Source: Candidatus Pelagibacter sp. (GTDB lineage: Bacteria > Pseudomonadota > Alphaproteobacteria > Pelagibacterales > Pelagibacteraceae). Taken from it: a stretch of DNA of 13,864 nt. The stretch covers positions 1 to 13,864 of the forward strand of contig NZJU01000051.1 in NCBI GenBank assembly GCA_002692325.1, written 5' to 3'. Under the pieces are notes generated by a model. That model saw nothing but the letters and a program-made list of their open reading frames with translations, had not been told where the DNA came from and searched no databases. Within the stretch, counting starts at the first letter, position 1; each line of letters opens with the position of its first letter. Position numbers and translations under genes: made by a program. Below are positions 13,581 to 13,864 of this stretch, in pieces.

Positions 13581-13864
13581 ATGTCATTTGCAATAATTGA
13601 AACAGGCGGAAAACAATACAAAGTCTCTGCAAGTAAAATATTAGAAATAGAGAAGCTTGATGCTAAAAAAGGTGAAACTGTAAAATTTGAGAATGTATTA
13701 CTTTTAAACGATGATAAAAGTACTGAGTTAGGAAATCCAAGTATTGAGGGTGCATCAGTAGAGGCTAAACTTTTAGATAATGTAAAAGATAGAACGATTC
13801 TTATATTTCATAAGAGAAGAAGAAAACATTCTCGGAAAAAAAATGGTCATAGACAAAGACATTC
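13581..13864 (+). CDS. rplU: 50S ribosomal protein L21, 3' end cut off
   Basis: The first 94 codons of ribosomal protein L21, which binds 23S rRNA in the large subunit with help from L20. The start FAIIETGGKQYKVS is the family hallmark, followed by GETVKFENVLLL (31-42), a GNPSIEGASVEAKLL stretch (51-65), and the basic tail HKRRRKHSRKKNGHRQRH (77-94), equivalent to the KRRKxYRxxxGHRQ signature. L21 is typically about 100 residues, so only a small part is missing unless a C-terminal extension is present. The gene is normally followed by rpmA (L27), outside this window. It has its own promoter in the 65-base gap after gloB, so it is likely a separate housekeeping unit. Confidence 0.96.
   Translation, partial: MSFAIIETGGKQYKVSASKILEIEKLDAKKGETVKFENVLLLNDDKSTELGNPSIEGASVEAKLLDNVKDRTILIFHKRRRKHSRKKNGHRQRH

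Noticed and set aside
1..13864. tRNA, rRNA, CRISPR array, insertion sequence, phage or toxin-antitoxin genes
   Set aside because: None seen on either strand; the gaps are too short and no direct repeats with regular spacers or transposase motifs were found.

Overview
The window is AT-rich and densely packed. Adjacent genes abut or overlap by a few bases, and few starts have a clear Shine-Dalgarno sequence. Protein families, gene order (tlpA|argH-lptM-like-lysA; plsC|tyrA-hisC|metX-metW) and a SAM-II riboswitch point to a streamlined marine alphaproteobacterium, most likely the SAR11 clade (Pelagibacterales). That assignment is inferred from composition and gene content, not from a search. No rRNA, tRNA, CRISPR array, insertion sequence, phage gene or other sign of recent transfer was seen.

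Region 1 (1-1774, minus strand) reads as one unit: a 51-residue two-helix membrane protein, a regulator-like protein with two winged-helix motifs in an internally duplicated body, and a bile acid:sodium symporter (BASS) family transporter cut by the left edge. Region 2 (1803-3403, plus) is an overlapping trio: a YqaA/DedA membrane protein, DsbB and the ubiquinone hydroxylase COQ7. Region 3 (3404-5426) holds an HNH protein and a PF02230-type esterase (minus), a HIG1-domain twin-helix protein (plus) and a TlpA-like periplasmic thioredoxin (minus).

Region 4 (5457-8882, plus) is a tightly overlapping operon: argH, a 36-residue LptM-type lipoprotein, lysA and plsC. It joins arginine and lysine/diaminopimelate synthesis to envelope lipid synthesis. 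Region 5 (8875-10861, minus) is hisC-tyrA, probably the last steps of tyrosine/phenylalanine synthesis. Region 6 (10862-13515, plus) is metX-metW-gloB. Its leader contains a sigma70-type promoter, a SAM-II aptamer and an intrinsic terminator whose T-tract ends two bases before the metX start. Region 7 is the 5' part of rplU (ribosomal protein L21) with its own promoter.

The most informative part is the metX leader (10920-11055). The conserved 3' segment of the SAM-II aptamer can form an alternative hairpin that is mutually exclusive with the terminator, so a SAM-dependent transcription switch can be read from the bases. The aptamer's SD-like AAGGG is also followed by a 15-codon ORF that runs through the terminator and T-tract and overlaps the metX start out of frame. 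A one-T change in the T9 run would fuse it to metX.
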